A stretch of 64,000 bases of DNA. Source: Polaromonas sp. (GTDB lineage: Bacteria > Pseudomonadota > Gammaproteobacteria > Burkholderiales > Burkholderiaceae_C). This document shows positions 36,149 to 44,200 of this stretch, one piece after another. The stretch covers positions 54,991-118,990 of the forward strand of contig NZ_JAQSDA010000008.1 in NCBI RefSeq assembly GCF_029945685.1, read 5' to 3'. The notes below the pieces were generated by a model. The model was not told the DNA's origin. It worked only from the letters and a program-made list of their open reading frames with translations, and did no database searches. The position numbers and the translations under genes are program-made. Numbering within the stretch: position 1 is the stretch's first letter; the number at the start of each line of letters is the position of its first letter.

Positions 36149-36203
36149 ATAGAAATGTGGCTGCTGCGCCCGTGGATATTGCGCCACCAGCTATCAAAAT
36201 CAG
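36149..36203 (-). repeat. dispersed element A, copy 7
   Basis: On the minus strand: CTGATTTTGATAGCTGGTGG, CGCAATATCC, ACGGGCGCAGCAGCC, ATTTCTAT. It sits directly downstream of the thiolase remnant. Confidence 0.7.
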
Positions 36204-36222
36204 AGCGGCCTGGGCTTCTTCC

Positions 36223-36312
36223 TACCCGTTCCAGAACCCGCGCCGTGCCCTGCCCAACGCCGATACCCATGGTGCATAACGCATGGCGACCGCCGGTGCG
36301 GTCTGCCACGGC
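36223..36312 (-). pseudogene. thiolase C-terminal remnant
   Basis: The minus strand translates as RTGGRHALCTMGIGVGQG followed by TARVLERV, almost the same as the C-terminus of the intact pcaF product at 40233 (RTGGRYALCTMCIGVGQG, IAVVLERV). This includes the thiolase active-site Cys region CxxxGxGxG. Nothing upstream belongs to a thiolase and the natural stop is lost, so this is a decayed 3' fragment, probably left by a duplication or rearrangement of a pcaF-like gene. Confidence 0.8.
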
Positions 36313-36397
36313 AGCCAGGCAAGCCTTGTCTTGAGGCCGCATGCGCTGGCGCAGCCCGCTTCTGCCGGGCTTGTCGATCAGGAAAAAGTGGAGCGCT

Positions 36398-37273
36398 TTA
36401 TGGGGCCGGTGGAAGCGGTTGAAGCGGTTGAAGCGGTTGAAGCGGTTGAACAGGGTTGAGGACAAAGTCGAAGTCGAGGCTGTAAACACCGTCGGGTTGC
36501 TTGATCCAGTCGGCCACCAGCGACTGGCGCACGCCGAACACCGCGTCCGAGTCGAGGTACGGGTCGCCGCTGCGGAACACGTGCGTGACCAGCTTTTCAT
36601 ACCCCGGCGCCGTGATCATGAAATGCAGGTGCGCCGGCCGCCAGGGGTGGCGCCCGGTGGCGCGCAGCATTTCACCCACCGGCCCGTCGACGGGAATGGG
36701 GTAGGCCTCGGCCACGATGGTTTTGAAATGGAAGTGGCCGTCCGTGCCGGAGGTGAGCACACCGCGCGCCCGGTGGCTGTCCAGGTCCGGGTATTGCACG
36801 TCGTAGTTGCCCTGGGCGTCGGCCTGCCAGACCTCCACCACGGCGCCGGCCACCGCCTCGCCGTCCCGGCCCAACACCCTGCCCCGCACGATACAGGGCT
36901 CACCCATTGCACCGTCGGCCACATCGGCACCGTGTTCGTAATGCGGCGCGCCTTCAACATGGAAAGGGCCAAACACCGTGGCTTCGGTGCAGCCCTGCGG
37001 CTTGTCGTTGTTCATGGCCACGGTCAACATCGACAAACCCAGCGTGTCACTGAGCAAAATGAATTCCTGGCGCTTGTCGTCGCATTTCTGGCCAGTGGCG
37101 GTGAGAAACTCAATGCCCGCCAGCCACTCTTCCTCGGTCAGCTTCACTTCACGGGCAAAGGCATGCAGATGCTGCACCAGGCTGGTCATCAGTTCCTTCA
37201 AGCGCGCATCAGGCGTGCCGGCCAAACGTGCAAGCACCGCCTGGGTGATCGTGTCCTGGTTGAGGTTTCGCAC
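36398..37273 (-). CDS. Hydroxyquinol 1,2-dioxygenase (intradiol ring cleavage)
   Basis: Fe(III) enzyme that opens 1,2,4-trihydroxybenzene to maleylacetate. The 291 residues comprise an N-terminal helical dimerisation domain (about 1-110, with CDDKRQEFILLSDTLGLSMLTV, typical for hydroxyquinol enzymes) and the catalytic beta-barrel with GNYDVQYPD (first Tyr), AYPIPVDGPVG (second Tyr) and RPAHLHFMI (two His ligands). The start is GTG, with GAAAG before it. The C-terminal tail is odd: a 9-bp repeat encodes four QPL units. The FAD hydroxylase upstream on the other strand probably makes the substrate. Confidence 0.9.
   Translation of the reverse strand: MRNLNQDTITQAVLARLAGTPDARLKELMTSLVQHLHAFAREVKLTEEEWLAGIEFLTATGQKCDDKRQEFILLSDTLGLSMLTVAMNNDKPQGCTEATVFGPFHVEGAPHYEHGADVADGAMGEPCIVRGRVLGRDGEAVAGAVVEVWQADAQGNYDVQYPDLDSHRARGVLTSGTDGHFHFKTIVAEAYPIPVDGPVGEMLRATGRHPWRPAHLHFMITAPGYEKLVTHVFRSGDPYLDSDAVFGVRQSLVADWIKQPDGVYSLDFDFVLNPVQPLQPLQPLQPLPPAP
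36412..36447. repeat. 9-bp tandem repeat inside the dioxygenase 3' end
   Basis: Four perfect units of GAAGCGGTT. On the coding strand they read CAACCGCTT, giving (QPL)4 at the protein C-terminus. The copy number could vary without breaking the frame. Confidence 0.95.
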
Positions 37274-37719
37274 GTCAGGCTTTCCGCCACGCCGTCTTGG
37301 GGCGGGCCTGCGTTCTATCGGGGGTCGGCGAACAACGGTGAAGGTGGGCTTGCATGTATTTCATCAGGTGAGCTCTCGGAGCGAAAGATCTGGGAGGCGG
37401 GCAGAATTTGGACAAGCCGGTGGGCGACAATGACTTTTTCACGCGGCGGAAGAAACGCCCTGCAGTCTGCCCCACAATGCAGACCACCACAAGGGCTGGC
37501 AAATGGAGACTGGGCTTGCATCGCCGGACGGAAATCGAACTGTTTTCGCAACTGGCCGAAACCGGCTGCCTGGGCCGCCGAGCGCTGGACCTGCCCCAAG
37601 CCGCCAGCCGCAAACCCCTGTTCGCCAGGGTGCGTAGCTTCATCGACTTCGTCGCCGAACACTTCGCCATGCAGGACGATGAGCGCACCTGGACTGGTTT
37701 TTTTGGCGTGTCTTGATCC
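37274..37719. other. divergent intergenic region with a LysR remnant
   Basis: Lies between the dioxygenase and FAD-hydroxylase genes and presumably holds their divergent promoters, which I could not place. The last ~120 bases encode a LysR C-terminal fragment. The short open frames in this region are not supported as whole genes. Confidence 0.6.
37600..37716 (+). pseudogene. LysR-type regulator, C-terminal remnant
   Basis: Encodes ASRKPLFARVRSFIDFVAEHF, the characteristic end of LysR regulators (residues like RxFIDFVAExF), then a stop four bases before the FAD-hydroxylase ATG. No DNA-binding domain is present in any frame nearby. A regulator of the hydroxyquinol genes was probably lost here. 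Confidence 0.6.
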
Positions 37720-39390
37720 ATGAACAAATTGATTCAAACCGATGTCCTGATCGCCGGCGGCGGCCCCTGCGGCCTGATGCTGGCCAATGAGCTCGGTCGC
37801 CGAGGCATACCTTGCCTGCTGGTGGACCCGAAACCCGGCACCGCCTTCAACCCGCAGGCCAACGCGACCCAGGCGCGCACCATGGAGCATTTCCGCCGGC
37901 TCGGTTTTGCGGGCGAGGTCCGCGCCCAGGGCCTGCCGGCCGACCACCCGACCGACATTGCCTACTTCACGCGGTACACCGGCCATGAGCTGGCCCGCCT
38001 GCACCTGCCCACCGCCGCGCAGGCGGTGAACAACATCAAGTCCATGGGCGGCTCCTGGAGTGCGGCCGAGTTGCCGCACCGGGTGTCACAGAAGTTTGTC
38101 GAAGCCACCTTGCGCCGCCACGCCGAAGTTCTGCCCGGCGTCGATGTGCGTTACGGCTGGGGCCTTGAAAGTTTCGAGGACCGCGGCAGCCATGTGCAGG
38201 CGCAGGTGCGCACCACCGTCGGCGGGGAAACCCTGGACGTGCAGGCCGCGTACCTGGTCGGCGCCGACGGCCCCCGCAGCCTGGTGCGCAGCACGCTGGG
38301 CATCGCCTGGGACGGCGCCAGCGGTGTCAGACGCGAGTTCATGGGCGGCAAGATGTTTGCGGTCTACCTGCGCGCCCCGGATTTTTACACCGTCTTCCCA
38401 CACGCCCGCGCCTGGATGTATGTGTCGGTCAATCCCCAGCGCCGCGCCTTCATGGCCTCGGTGGACGGCCAGTCGGAGTTTGCCTTTCACGCCGCCGTGC
38501 ATGAGGGCGAAGACGCCGACGCCTGGACCGCCGATGATGCGCAGCGCATCGTCGACGAAGCCATGGGCGCGCATCTGGCCATCGAGGTGATGTCGGTCGG
38601 CACCTGGACCGCCGGGCATTCGCTGGTGGCGCAGAGTTTCCAGCGCGGCCGTGTCTTCATTGGCGGTGATGCGGCCCACCTGTTCACGCCGACCGGCGGC
38701 CTCGGCTACAACACCGCGGTCGAAGACGCCGTCAACCTCGGCTGGAAACTGGCCGCCGTGGTGCGCGGCCAGGCGCCGCCGCAGATGCTGGACAGTTACG
38801 GACCGGAGCGCCAGCCGCTGGCCGAACGCAACACCGCTTATGCCCGGCGTTTCGCCGATTCGGTCGGCAGCTTCGGCGCCACCGACCTGCTGGAGCAGGA
38901 AGGTGCCGAGGGCCAGGCCGAGCGCGAGCGCGCCGCCCGCTACCTGAACCAGCACGTGCGCCTGGAGTTCAACATCCCCGGCGTGACTTTCGGCGGGCGC
39001 TACGACGGCTCGCCCCTGATCGTGAAGGACGGCAGCACACCGCCGCCGGACGACGCCGGGAACTACCAGCCGAGCGCCAGCCCCGGCGGCCGCGCGCCGC
39101 ACGCCTGGCTGGAGGACGGCCGCTCGCTGTATGACAGTTTCAATTTCGAATGGACGCTGCTGGCCTTGGGGCCGGACGCACCCGACACCCGCGCTTTTGT
39201 GGATGCGGCGGCGGCGCTGGGCCTGGACCTGAAGGTGGTGCAACAACCGTCAGAGGCGCTGCTGGCGCTGTACGAAGCGCCGCTGGCCCTGATCCGCCCG
39301 GACCAGATCGTGGCCTGGCGCGGCAGCGATGGCCGGCAGGCCCTACAGGTGCTGAAGCAAGCCACCGGACATGACGCCGGCACCTTCTGA
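37720..39390 (+). CDS. FAD-dependent aromatic hydroxylase (resorcinol/phenol hydroxylase type)
   Basis: 556 residues, flavoprotein monooxygenase of the PheA/TfdB/MhpA class. The FAD site is DVLIAGGGPCGLMLANELGRRG at the N-terminus, the NAD(P)H/FAD motif is YLVGADGPRSLVRS, and the third motif is GDAAHLFTPTGGLGYNTAVEDAVNLGWKLA. A C-terminal thioredoxin-like domain follows (about 430-556). Divergent from hydroxyquinol dioxygenase, so I infer hydroxylation of resorcinol (or a substituted phenol) to hydroxyquinol. The substrate is not proven by sequence. Confidence 0.88.
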   Translation: MNKLIQTDVLIAGGGPCGLMLANELGRRGIPCLLVDPKPGTAFNPQANATQARTMEHFRRLGFAGEVRAQGLPADHPTDIAYFTRYTGHELARLHLPTAAQAVNNIKSMGGSWSAAELPHRVSQKFVEATLRRHAEVLPGVDVRYGWGLESFEDRGSHVQAQVRTTVGGETLDVQAAYLVGADGPRSLVRSTLGIAWDGASGVRREFMGGKMFAVYLRAPDFYTVFPHARAWMYVSVNPQRRAFMASVDGQSEFAFHAAVHEGEDADAWTADDAQRIVDEAMGAHLAIEVMSVGTWTAGHSLVAQSFQRGRVFIGGDAAHLFTPTGGLGYNTAVEDAVNLGWKLAAVVRGQAPPQMLDSYGPERQPLAERNTAYARRFADSVGSFGATDLLEQEGAEGQAERERAARYLNQHVRLEFNIPGVTFGGRYDGSPLIVKDGSTPPPDDAGNYQPSASPGGRAPHAWLEDGRSLYDSFNFEWTLLALGPDAPDTRAFVDAAAALGLDLKVVQQPSEALLALYEAPLALIRPDQIVAWRGSDGRQALQVLKQATGHDAGTF

Positions 39391-39404
39391 CAGCACTGAT
39401 TACT

Positions 39405-39461
39405 CCTGATTTGATAGCTGCTTGCGCACGTCCAACAAGGGCTCGAGCCCGATTCGATTGA
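39405..39461 (+). repeat. dispersed element A, copy 8
   Basis: CCTGATTTGATAGCTGCTTG, CGCACGTCC, AACAAGGGCTCGAGCCC, GATTCGATTG. It begins 14 bases after the hydroxylase stop, in the same orientation. Confidence 0.85.
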
Positions 39462-39483
39462 AAATTCTGGCAGAACCGCCGGT

Positions 39484-40092
39484 TCACCGGCCTATCACCG
39501 CGAGGTAGGCCTGGCGTGTCTCCGGGTCCACGGACGCCAACAGCTGCTGGTAGGACGTCTGGTGCCGGGCCAGCATGCGGGCCGAGGCGACCGCCCTGGA
39601 GCGGCAGTACCAGTGGCAGGTGTGCTGCAACAACAACAGTTCGGCTGACACGGTGTAGGCCTTGTCACTCGGCGAGCGCCGCTGTGCATTTTTTGCAGCG
39701 CGCTCCATGCCCTCGGCATGAACGACCAGGGCGCGCCGCATGTCGAAGGTGTTGTCGGGGAAAAACCGGTCGGTCTCGGGCAGAAACGCCGGCAGCTTGC
39801 TGACGCGGGCCTCGGCTTCGTCCACCGCCGAAAAATCGGCGGCAAACCGCCGCAACTGCTCACACAGTTGCTGCTCGGACAAGGCCAATGTGGCCCAGAG
39901 CCGGGTCTGCTCCTCCAGGTCTTTCTCTTCCAGCGCCTTGAGGTAGCCTTCGATCAGGTTTTCCATACGCTTGTCCAGCTGGTAGCGGCCGAGAAAGCCG
40001 TCCAGCAAGGCAACACGCCTGGTCCGGTTTTCCGATTTGAGCTGCCAGGCGCCGAAGGCGGTGACCATCAGCAGCAGAACAAGAATTTCCAT
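39484..40092 (-). CDS. hypothetical membrane-anchored protein
   Basis: 202 residues. One N-terminal hydrophobic segment (MEILVLLLMVTAFGAWQL) is followed by a soluble, helix-rich domain with many charged residues and the segment RARLWATLALSEQQLCEQL-like (TRLWATLALSEQQLCEQLRR). I recognise no family. It stands alone between the hydroxylase and pcaF and converges with the hydroxylase. Coding use looks normal. Confidence 0.7.
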   Translation of the reverse strand: MEILVLLLMVTAFGAWQLKSENRTRRVALLDGFLGRYQLDKRMENLIEGYLKALEEKDLEEQTRLWATLALSEQQLCEQLRRFAADFSAVDEAEARVSKLPAFLPETDRFFPDNTFDMRRALVVHAEGMERAAKNAQRRSPSDKAYTVSAELLLLQHTCHWYCRSRAVASARMLARHQTSYQQLLASVDPETRQAYLAVIGR

Positions 40093-40232
40093 GACAACAC
40101 GGTTCTGTCCTCAGAGAACGCAAGTCTAGTACCGCCGTCCGAAAATGGCGAATCATTGGAAACGCGCCTTCCCTTCACCCAGGAAGCGTTGCGGCCGGGG
40201 CGCACAGTGGCGCCGGCCTTGTCCGGTTCAGC

Positions 40233-41438
40233 TCAAACCCGCTCCAGCACCACCGCAATGCCCTGCCCCACGCCGATACACATGGTGCACAGGGCGTAAC
40301 GACCGCCGGTGCGATGCAGCTGGTTGACCGCGGTGGTCACCAGCCGCGCACCCGAGGCGCCCAACGGATGGCCCAGCGCAATCGCGCCGCCGTTCGGGTT
40401 GACGCGCACATCGTCGTCCTGCAGACCCAGCAGGCGCAACACCGCCAGGCCCTGGGCAGCAAAGGCCTCGTTGAGTTCGATCACGTCCATCTGCGCCAGG
40501 CTCAGGCCGGTCAGTGCCAGCACCTTTTCGGTGGCAGGTGCCGGGCCTATGCCCATGATGCGCGGTGGCACGCCGGCGGTCGCCATGCCGACGATGCGCG
40601 CGCGTGGCGTGAGGCCGTTCTGCTTCGCGGCCTCTTCGTTGGCGATCAGCAGCGCGCAGGCGCCGTCGTTGACGCCCGAGGCGTTGCCCGCCGTCACACT
40701 GCCGTCCGGCCGCACCGCGCCCTTGAGTTTGGCCAGCGCTTCGAGCGAGGTTTCGCGCGGGTGCTCGTCCTTGCTGACGACGATCGGGTCGCCTTTTTTC
40801 TGGGCAATGGTGACCGGCGTGATCTCGGCATCAAAGAAACCCGACTTCTGCGCGGCCACCGCCTTGAGCTGGGAAGCCAGCGCCATCTTGTCCTGGTCCT
40901 CGCGGTTGATCTTGTACTCGGCCGCCACGTTTTCAGCGGTTTCCGGCATGGCGTCCGTGCCGTATTTTTCCTTCATCAGCTTGTTGACGAAGCGCCAGCC
41001 GATGGTGGTGTCGTACAGCTGCGCGGCGCGGCTGAAGGCGGTCTCGGCCTTGGCCATCACAAACGGCGCGCGGCTCATGCTTTCCACGCCGCCGGCAATC
41101 ATCATGCGGGCCTCGCCGGCCTTGATCGCCCGGGCCGCCGTGCCGACCGCGTCCATGCCCGAACCGCAGAGGCGGTTGATGGTGGCGCCGGGCAGCTCCA
41201 GCGGCAGACCGGCCAGCAGCGTGGCCATGTGGGCCACATTGCGGTTGTCTTCACCGGCCTGGTTGACGCAACCGTAGATCACGTCGGTCACGGCCAGCCA
41301 GTCGACATTCGGGTTGCGCGCCATCAGCGCCTTGAGCGGCACGGCGGCCAGGTCGTCGGTGCGCACACTGCTGAGCGCGCCGCCATAACGGCCGAAGGGG
41401 GTACGGATGGCGTCGCAGATGAAGGCTTGGGGGGTCAT
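40233..41438 (-). CDS. pcaF: 3-oxoadipyl-CoA thiolase
   Basis: Cleaves 3-oxoadipyl-CoA to acetyl-CoA and succinyl-CoA, the last step of the beta-ketoadipate pathway. The 401-residue thiolase has the acyl-enzyme Cys in INRLCGSGMDAV (about residue 90), the ELNEAFAAQ motif, the His of NPNGGAIALGHPLGASGAR and the second Cys in CIGVGQG. The call PcaF rather than a general acetyl-CoA acyltransferase rests on pcaJ and pcaI being directly upstream, and on RTPFGRYGGALSSVRTDDLAAVPLKALM-like N-terminus seen in this subgroup. Confidence 0.93.
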   Translation of the reverse strand: MTPQAFICDAIRTPFGRYGGALSSVRTDDLAAVPLKALMARNPNVDWLAVTDVIYGCVNQAGEDNRNVAHMATLLAGLPLELPGATINRLCGSGMDAVGTAARAIKAGEARMMIAGGVESMSRAPFVMAKAETAFSRAAQLYDTTIGWRFVNKLMKEKYGTDAMPETAENVAAEYKINREDQDKMALASQLKAVAAQKSGFFDAEITPVTIAQKKGDPIVVSKDEHPRETSLEALAKLKGAVRPDGSVTAGNASGVNDGACALLIANEEAAKQNGLTPRARIVGMATAGVPPRIMGIGPAPATEKVLALTGLSLAQMDVIELNEAFAAQGLAVLRLLGLQDDDVRVNPNGGAIALGHPLGASGARLVTTAVNQLHRTGGRYALCTMCIGVGQGIAVVLERV

Positions 41439-41506
41439 GGTGGTTCTCTCGGATGGGTTGTCAAAGGGCCTGGACAGGCGCGGCCCGAACGGAAATTTTC
41501 GCGACC

Positions 41507-42148
41507 TTACACCGCGATGGGAAGGCCGACCAGCTTCTCCAGTTCGTCGTGCGCCAACCCCTCGACTTTATCCACCAGCCGCAGGCCTTGCGGCGTGCAT
41601 TCCAGAGTGGCGAGGTCAGAGTAGATGCGCTTGACGCAGGCTATGCCGGTCAGCGGGTAGCTGCAGGTCTTGACGACCTTGCTCTCGCCTTGTTTGGTCA
41701 GCAGGTCCATCATGACCCAGGTCTGCCTGGCACCGATGGCCAGGTCCATGGCGCCACCCACCGCCGGAATGGCGCCGGGCTCGCCGGTGCTCCAGTTGGC
41801 CAGGTCGCCGGTGCTTGACACCTGAAAGGCGCCGAGCACGCAGATGTCCAGGTGGCCGCCGCGCATCATCGCGAAGCTGTCGGCATGGTGGAAATACGCG
41901 CCGCCCTTGAGCAGGGTTACCGGCTGCTTGCCGGCATTGATCAGGTCGAAGTCCTCTTCACCCTCGGCCGGCGCTGGGCCCATGCCCAGAATGCCGTTCT
42001 CGCTCTGCAGGAAAACCTCGATGCCTTCGGGCAGATGGTTGGCCACCTGCGTCGGCATGCCTATGCCCAGGTTCACGTAGGCACCGTCATGGATGTCGCG
42101 CGCCACGCGGGCGGCGAGCTGCTCTTTGCTGCGTTTCTGGTAAGTCAT
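41507..42148 (-). CDS. pcaJ: 3-oxoadipate CoA-transferase subunit B
   Basis: Beta subunit of the succinyl-CoA:3-oxoadipate CoA-transferase, 213 residues. It has the catalytic-Glu signature QSENGILGMGP and VNLGIGMPTQVANHLP. A longer frame is open upstream, but the ATG giving MTYQKRSKEQLAARVA follows the pcaI stop by one base. It acts with PcaI before PcaF; its substrate could also be maleylacetate-derived 3-oxoadipate from the hydroxyquinol route. Confidence 0.94.
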   Translation of the reverse strand: MTYQKRSKEQLAARVARDIHDGAYVNLGIGMPTQVANHLPEGIEVFLQSENGILGMGPAPAEGEEDFDLINAGKQPVTLLKGGAYFHHADSFAMMRGGHLDICVLGAFQVSSTGDLANWSTGEPGAIPAVGGAMDLAIGARQTWVMMDLLTKQGESKVVKTCSYPLTGIACVKRIYSDLATLECTPQGLRLVDKVEGLAHDELEKLVGLPIAV

Positions 42149-42149
42149 G

Positions 42150-42866
42150 TCAGGCCACCTGTTTGAAGCCGCCGGCCTGCGTGGCGACACGGTCAATTTT
42201 CACGATCTTGTGCACAAAGATGCCGGGGGTCACGATGTGCTCGGGGTCGAGCGCGCCGAGCTCCACGATCTGGTGCACGGTCGCCACCGTGTGTCTGGCC
42301 GCCGTCGCCATGACCGGGCCGAAGTTGCGCGCCGCCTTGCGATACACCAGGTTGCCCCAGCGGTCGCCGCGCTCGGCCTTGATCAGCGCCACGTCGCCGT
42401 GAATCGGCATTTCCAGCACGTAGTGCCGGCCGTTGATTTCCCGGGTTTCCTTGGGCGAACCATCGGCATGTTTTGCCAGCTCGGTGCCGAAGCCGGTGGG
42501 AGAAAAGAACGCGCCTATGCCGGCGCCCGCCGCGCGCAGGCGCTCGGCCAGGTTGCCCTGCGGCACCAGTTCCAGCTCGAGTTTGCCGGCGCGGTACAAC
42601 TCGTCAAAAACGTAACTGTCGGTCTGGCGCGGAAAGCTGCAGATGATCTTGCGTACCCTGCCCATCCTGAGCAAGGCCGCCAGTCCCGATTCACCATTGC
42701 CGGCGTTGTTGTTGACGACCGTCAGGTCTTTGGCGCCTTGCTCTATCAGCCCGTCGATCAGTTCGTTGGGGATGCCGGCCGTGCCGAAGCCGCCAATCAG
42801 CACGGTCGAACCATCCCTGACCCCGGCCAGCGCTTCAGCCACCGAGCGGGCTGTCTTGTTGATCAT
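42150..42866 (-). CDS. pcaI: 3-oxoadipate CoA-transferase subunit A
   Basis: Alpha subunit, 238 residues. The CoA-transferase signature GFGTAGIPNELIDGL and the NNNAGNGESGLAALL segment are present. It is the first gene of the pcaI-pcaJ-pcaF operon and divergent from pcaR; an operator-like palindrome lies in between. Confidence 0.94.
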   Translation of the reverse strand: MINKTARSVAEALAGVRDGSTVLIGGFGTAGIPNELIDGLIEQGAKDLTVVNNNAGNGESGLAALLRMGRVRKIICSFPRQTDSYVFDELYRAGKLELELVPQGNLAERLRAAGAGIGAFFSPTGFGTELAKHADGSPKETREINGRHYVLEMPIHGDVALIKAERGDRWGNLVYRKAARNFGPVMATAARHTVATVHQIVELGALDPEHIVTPGIFVHKIVKIDRVATQAGGFKQVA

Positions 42867-42904
42867 GAAGCTGTCTCCGTCGGAAAAAAGACCCGTCTGA
42901 TATT

Positions 42905-42928
42905 TGTTCTTATATAGAACAAATGTTC
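42905..42928. promoter_or_regulatory. candidate PcaR operator in the pcaI-pcaR spacer
   Basis: Three alternating half-sites: TGTTCT-TATAT-AGAACA is a perfect palindrome, and its right arm GAACA pairs again with the following TGTTC. IclR regulators bind such palindromes. The site lies between the divergent genes and next to the -10 box of pcaR, so it can control both. Confidence 0.6.
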
Positions 42929-42929
42929 G

Positions 42930-42935
42930 TATAAT
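42930..42935 (+). promoter_or_regulatory. -10 box of the pcaR promoter
   Basis: A consensus TATAAT stands 25 bases before the pcaR ATG. The -35 position, 17 bases upstream, reads TTCTTA, a poor match, which would fit an activated or repressed promoter. It lies just right of the palindrome. Confidence 0.5.
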
Positions 42936-42959
42936 GAATTTTAGGAGATTTTGGCACCC

Positions 42960-43775
42960 ATGGCAATTGCTGCCTCCCCTTCAGGTCCCTATGGCCGGCC
43001 CGGCCCCGCGCCGGGCGACAGTTATGTCCAGTCCTTTGCGCGCGGGCTGGAGGTCATCCGTTCTTTCAGCGCCCAATCGCCCCGACAGACTCTGAGCGAA
43101 GTGGCCGCGCGCAGCGGATTGACGCGCGCCGGCGCGCGGCGCATCCTGCTGACCCTGCAGACCCTGGGTTATGTGAACAGCGATGGCAAACATTTTTCGC
43201 TGACCCCGCGCATCCTGGACCTGGGCTTTGCCTACCTGTCGTCCATGCCGATCTGGAACCTGGCCGAACCGGTGATGGAAGGTTTGGCCGAGGAAGTCGG
43301 GGAGTCGTGTTCTGCCGCGGTGCTGGAAGGCACGGACATTGTGTATGTGATGCGGGTGGCCACCCACAAGATCATGAGCATCACGCTGGGCGTCGGCTCG
43401 CGCCTGCCGGCTTACTGCACGTCCATGGGCCGCGTGCTGCTGGCCGGCTTGCCGGAAGGCGAAGCCCTGGCCTGCCTGGAAGCCTCGGAGTTGGCGCCGC
43501 TCACCCGCCACACGGTGACCGACCTCGACGCCCTGCGCCAGAAAATAGCGCAGACGCGCAGGCAGGGCTGGTGCCTGGTGAATCAGGAACTGGAAGAAGG
43601 CCTGGTGTCCATGGCTGCGCCGATTCAGGACCGGCAGGGCAAGACGGTGGCAGCCCTGAACATCAGCGGCCAGGCCAACCGGACCAGTGCCCGGGCCATG
43701 CAGGACAGCATGTTGCCGGCCCTGCTGGCCGCTGCACAAACGATTTCACGTCCGCTCAGCGTTCAACGCAGCTGA
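42960..43775 (+). CDS. pcaR: IclR family regulator of the 3-oxoadipate pathway (PcaR)
   Basis: 271 residues. The N-terminal winged helix (about 20-80: SFARGLEVIRSFSAQSPRQTLSEVAARSGLTRAGARRILLTL in parts) and the C-terminal IclR effector domain with MGRVLLAGLP, TRRQGWCLVNQELEEGLVSMAAPI and AALNISG are typical for PcaR/PobR/PcaU proteins. It is divergent from pcaIJF. A TTG three codons upstream has AGGAG closer; the ATG has it 12 bases away, so the start is not settled. Confidence 0.9.
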   Translation: MAIAASPSGPYGRPGPAPGDSYVQSFARGLEVIRSFSAQSPRQTLSEVAARSGLTRAGARRILLTLQTLGYVNSDGKHFSLTPRILDLGFAYLSSMPIWNLAEPVMEGLAEEVGESCSAAVLEGTDIVYVMRVATHKIMSITLGVGSRLPAYCTSMGRVLLAGLPEGEALACLEASELAPLTRHTVTDLDALRQKIAQTRRQGWCLVNQELEEGLVSMAAPIQDRQGKTVAALNISGQANRTSARAMQDSMLPALLAAAQTISRPLSVQRS

Positions 43776-43800
43776 GCGGATGTAGCGAACGCGGGGGCGC

Positions 43801-44022
43801 TCAGGACTTGCGCGAACCCATGACCAGCACCACGGCGCCCAGGACAATTGCGCCAATGCTGAGCCACTGGGGCACATTGATCGACTCTTTTTCCTTGACG
43901 ACCAGTTCCAGCGGGCCAATGTTGGCTTTGGTGGTGTCCTTGGTAAAGCTGAAACCGCCGGTGAAAAAGCCGGCCAGGCCCAGCACGATCAGGACAATGC
44001 CTGTGATTCTGACTGCATTCAT
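43801..44022 (-). CDS. small two-helix membrane protein
   Basis: 73 residues. Hydrophobic segments cover about 5-24 (ITGIVLIVLGLAGFFTGG) and 52-69 (WLSIGAIVLGAVVLVMGS) with a polar loop containing FTKDTTKANIGPLELVVKEKESINVP between. I have seen similar small proteins in proteobacteria but cannot name a family with confidence. The function is unknown. GGAGAACTTC precedes the ATG as a fair ribosome site. Confidence 0.75.
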   Translation of the reverse strand: MNAVRITGIVLIVLGLAGFFTGGFSFTKDTTKANIGPLELVVKEKESINVPQWLSIGAIVLGAVVLVMGSRKS

Positions 44023-44200
44023 GAAGTTCTCCTCGCCGGATGATGGGTATGTCGGCGCGCGCTTGCCGGAATCACGCTGCCATGAAGCTAATCTAGCCGA
44101 TAAGGGCCTGTGGGGCCGTAGGACATTGCCGATGGACGATTCCGGCGTCCGGAAAACACCACAACGCCAGCGGCAACAGAGCCCATGCTACGCTTGCCGT

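Larger units (their letters stand above)
36037..36397. other. intergenic region with gene remnants
   Basis: No intact gene. It holds element A copy 7 and a decayed 3' end of a thiolase gene (listed separately). The open frames that cross it are not supported. Confidence 0.65.

Noticed and set aside
35869..36600. 243-codon minus-strand frame joining the thiolase remnant and the dioxygenase 3' end
   Set aside because: It passes through three unrelated pieces (antisense GST, thiolase remnant, a shifted dioxygenase frame). Only the thiolase part has meaning, and it is listed as a pseudogene.
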